Assembly: GCA_017882065.1 (NCBI GenBank)
Contig: JADGQD010000048.1
Span: forward strand, 1-11,637
DNA length: 11,637 bases
Direction: 5' to 3'
Source of the DNA: Anaerolineales bacterium
GTDB lineage: Bacteria; Chloroflexota; Anaerolineae; Anaerolineales; Villigracilaceae
Both the position numbers and the translations under genes were made by a program. Under the pieces are notes generated by a model. It saw only the letters and a program-made list of their open reading frames with translations, made no database searches and was not told the origin of the DNA. Below, piece after piece: positions 11,290 to 11,637 of the stretch; position 1 is the stretch's first letter; every line of letters starts with the position of its first letter.

Positions 11290-11637
11290 GTGTCTGCCGC
11301 GTTCGATCTCAACCTGCTCCCGATTTATCGTATCAAAGGCCAGGAGTGGCCGCAACTGCCCGGGTTGCTGGCAATGGTGCCGCCCCGGCGCACTGCCCGC
11401 GGCCGCGAGGATGACCGCCTGGTTATCTACTTGACCTTTTCAGGGAACGACCCCCTATCCTATAGCGAGTATAACCAGACTGCCACCCAGATGGCCCAGC
11501 GGTTTTACCAGACCGCCGGTTCGTTGACTTCCGCCATCCGCACCGTTGCTCAGACCCTCAACCTGTCGCTGGTGGAACGCAACCTGCGCACTACCGGCAA
11601 GGGGCAGTACATCATCGGCCGGTTGATCCTGGGTGTG
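11290..11637 (+). CDS. Unrecognised protein, N-terminal 116 residues (runs off window)
   Basis: The open frame begins with GTG at 11290 and stays open to the last base. It reads VSAAFDLNLLPIYRIKGQEW, then QLPGLLAMVPPRRTARGRED, DRLVIYLTFSG and later RNLRTTGKGQYIIGRLILGV. The mix of beta-like (LVIYLTFSG, QYIIGRLILGV) and helical (EYNQTATQMAQRFYQTAGSL) segments suggests a soluble cytoplasmic N-terminal domain; no signal peptide or membrane helix is visible. I do not recognise the family with certainty; a PPM phosphatase-like fold is a weak guess. An in-frame GTG at 11284 is an alternative start, but it overlaps the -10 box edge. No Shine-Dalgarno is present, so the mRNA may be leaderless. The gene is divergent from the acetyltransferase and shares its promoter region. 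Confidence 0.75.
   Translation, partial: MSAAFDLNLLPIYRIKGQEWPQLPGLLAMVPPRRTARGREDDRLVIYLTFSGNDPLSYSEYNQTATQMAQRFYQTAGSLTSAIRTVAQTLNLSLVERNLRTTGKGQYIIGRLILGV

Noticed and set aside
1..11637. A wholly new multi-gene system such as defence, CRISPR or a mobile island
   Set aside because: No nuclease-methylase pair, toxin-antitoxin pair, CRISPR repeat, integrase or tRNA-flanked boundary was found. The most novel candidate is the tandem helicase loader and its repeat-laden operon.

Overview
The window looks like chromosomal DNA from a GC-rich bacterium, most likely an Anaerolineae-type member of Chloroflexota. This rests on protein style, the DnaD-plus-DnaC-like replication operon, and short GTAGGGGCG-type and CCTTCGA...TCAGGG-type repeats that I recall as common in such genomes. 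No rRNA, tRNA, CRISPR array, insertion sequence or phage gene was seen. Coding density is high, and no gene-free stretch exceeds about 250 bases.

Layout. 1-843 (+) is the 3' part of an MFS transporter gene. It meets a convergent minus-strand operon (3264 to 935) across a shared bidirectional terminator at 868-910. That operon encodes a ChbG/YdjC-type carbohydrate deacetylase followed by a GPH/MelB-type sugar symporter. Its promoter is near-consensus (TTGCAT, 17 bp, TATAAT) and carries two abutting inverted repeats that look like operators. Next is a stand-alone FTR1-type iron permease gene (4352-3513, -) with its own terminator.

The centre is a minus-strand replication operon, 8521 to 4486: a DUF151 bifunctional nuclease, the replicative helicase DnaB, a DnaD-domain primosomal protein, and a DnaC/DnaI-like helicase loader. 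The loader contains two tandem AAA+ ATPase domains behind one zinc-binding Cys cluster. This tandem loader is the most unusual protein here, because the second ATPase domain keeps Walker A and B but has lost the sensor-1 Asn. The operon has also been repeatedly hit by short repeats: related GC-rich repeat arms lie at or next to the stop codons of the nuclease, dnaB and loader genes, and two other elements are translated in frame inside DnaB and DnaD.

The right part holds a small PH-like protein gene (8701-9084, +) with a clear promoter, Shine-Dalgarno site and palindromic terminator. Convergent to it is a minus-strand pair: a CelD/BcsL-type GNAT acetyltransferase gene followed 4 bp later by an SMP-30/gluconolactonase gene. 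Between the SMP-30 stop and the terminator lies what reads as an eroded, frameshifted tail of a GT4-type glycosyltransferase. At the right edge a divergent plus-strand gene of unrecognised function starts with little or no leader and runs off the window.

How the genes work together. The deacetylase/symporter pair and the SMP-30 lactonase suggest scavenging of (acetylated) sugars. The four-gene operon would link helicase, primosome adaptor and helicase loader in one transcript.
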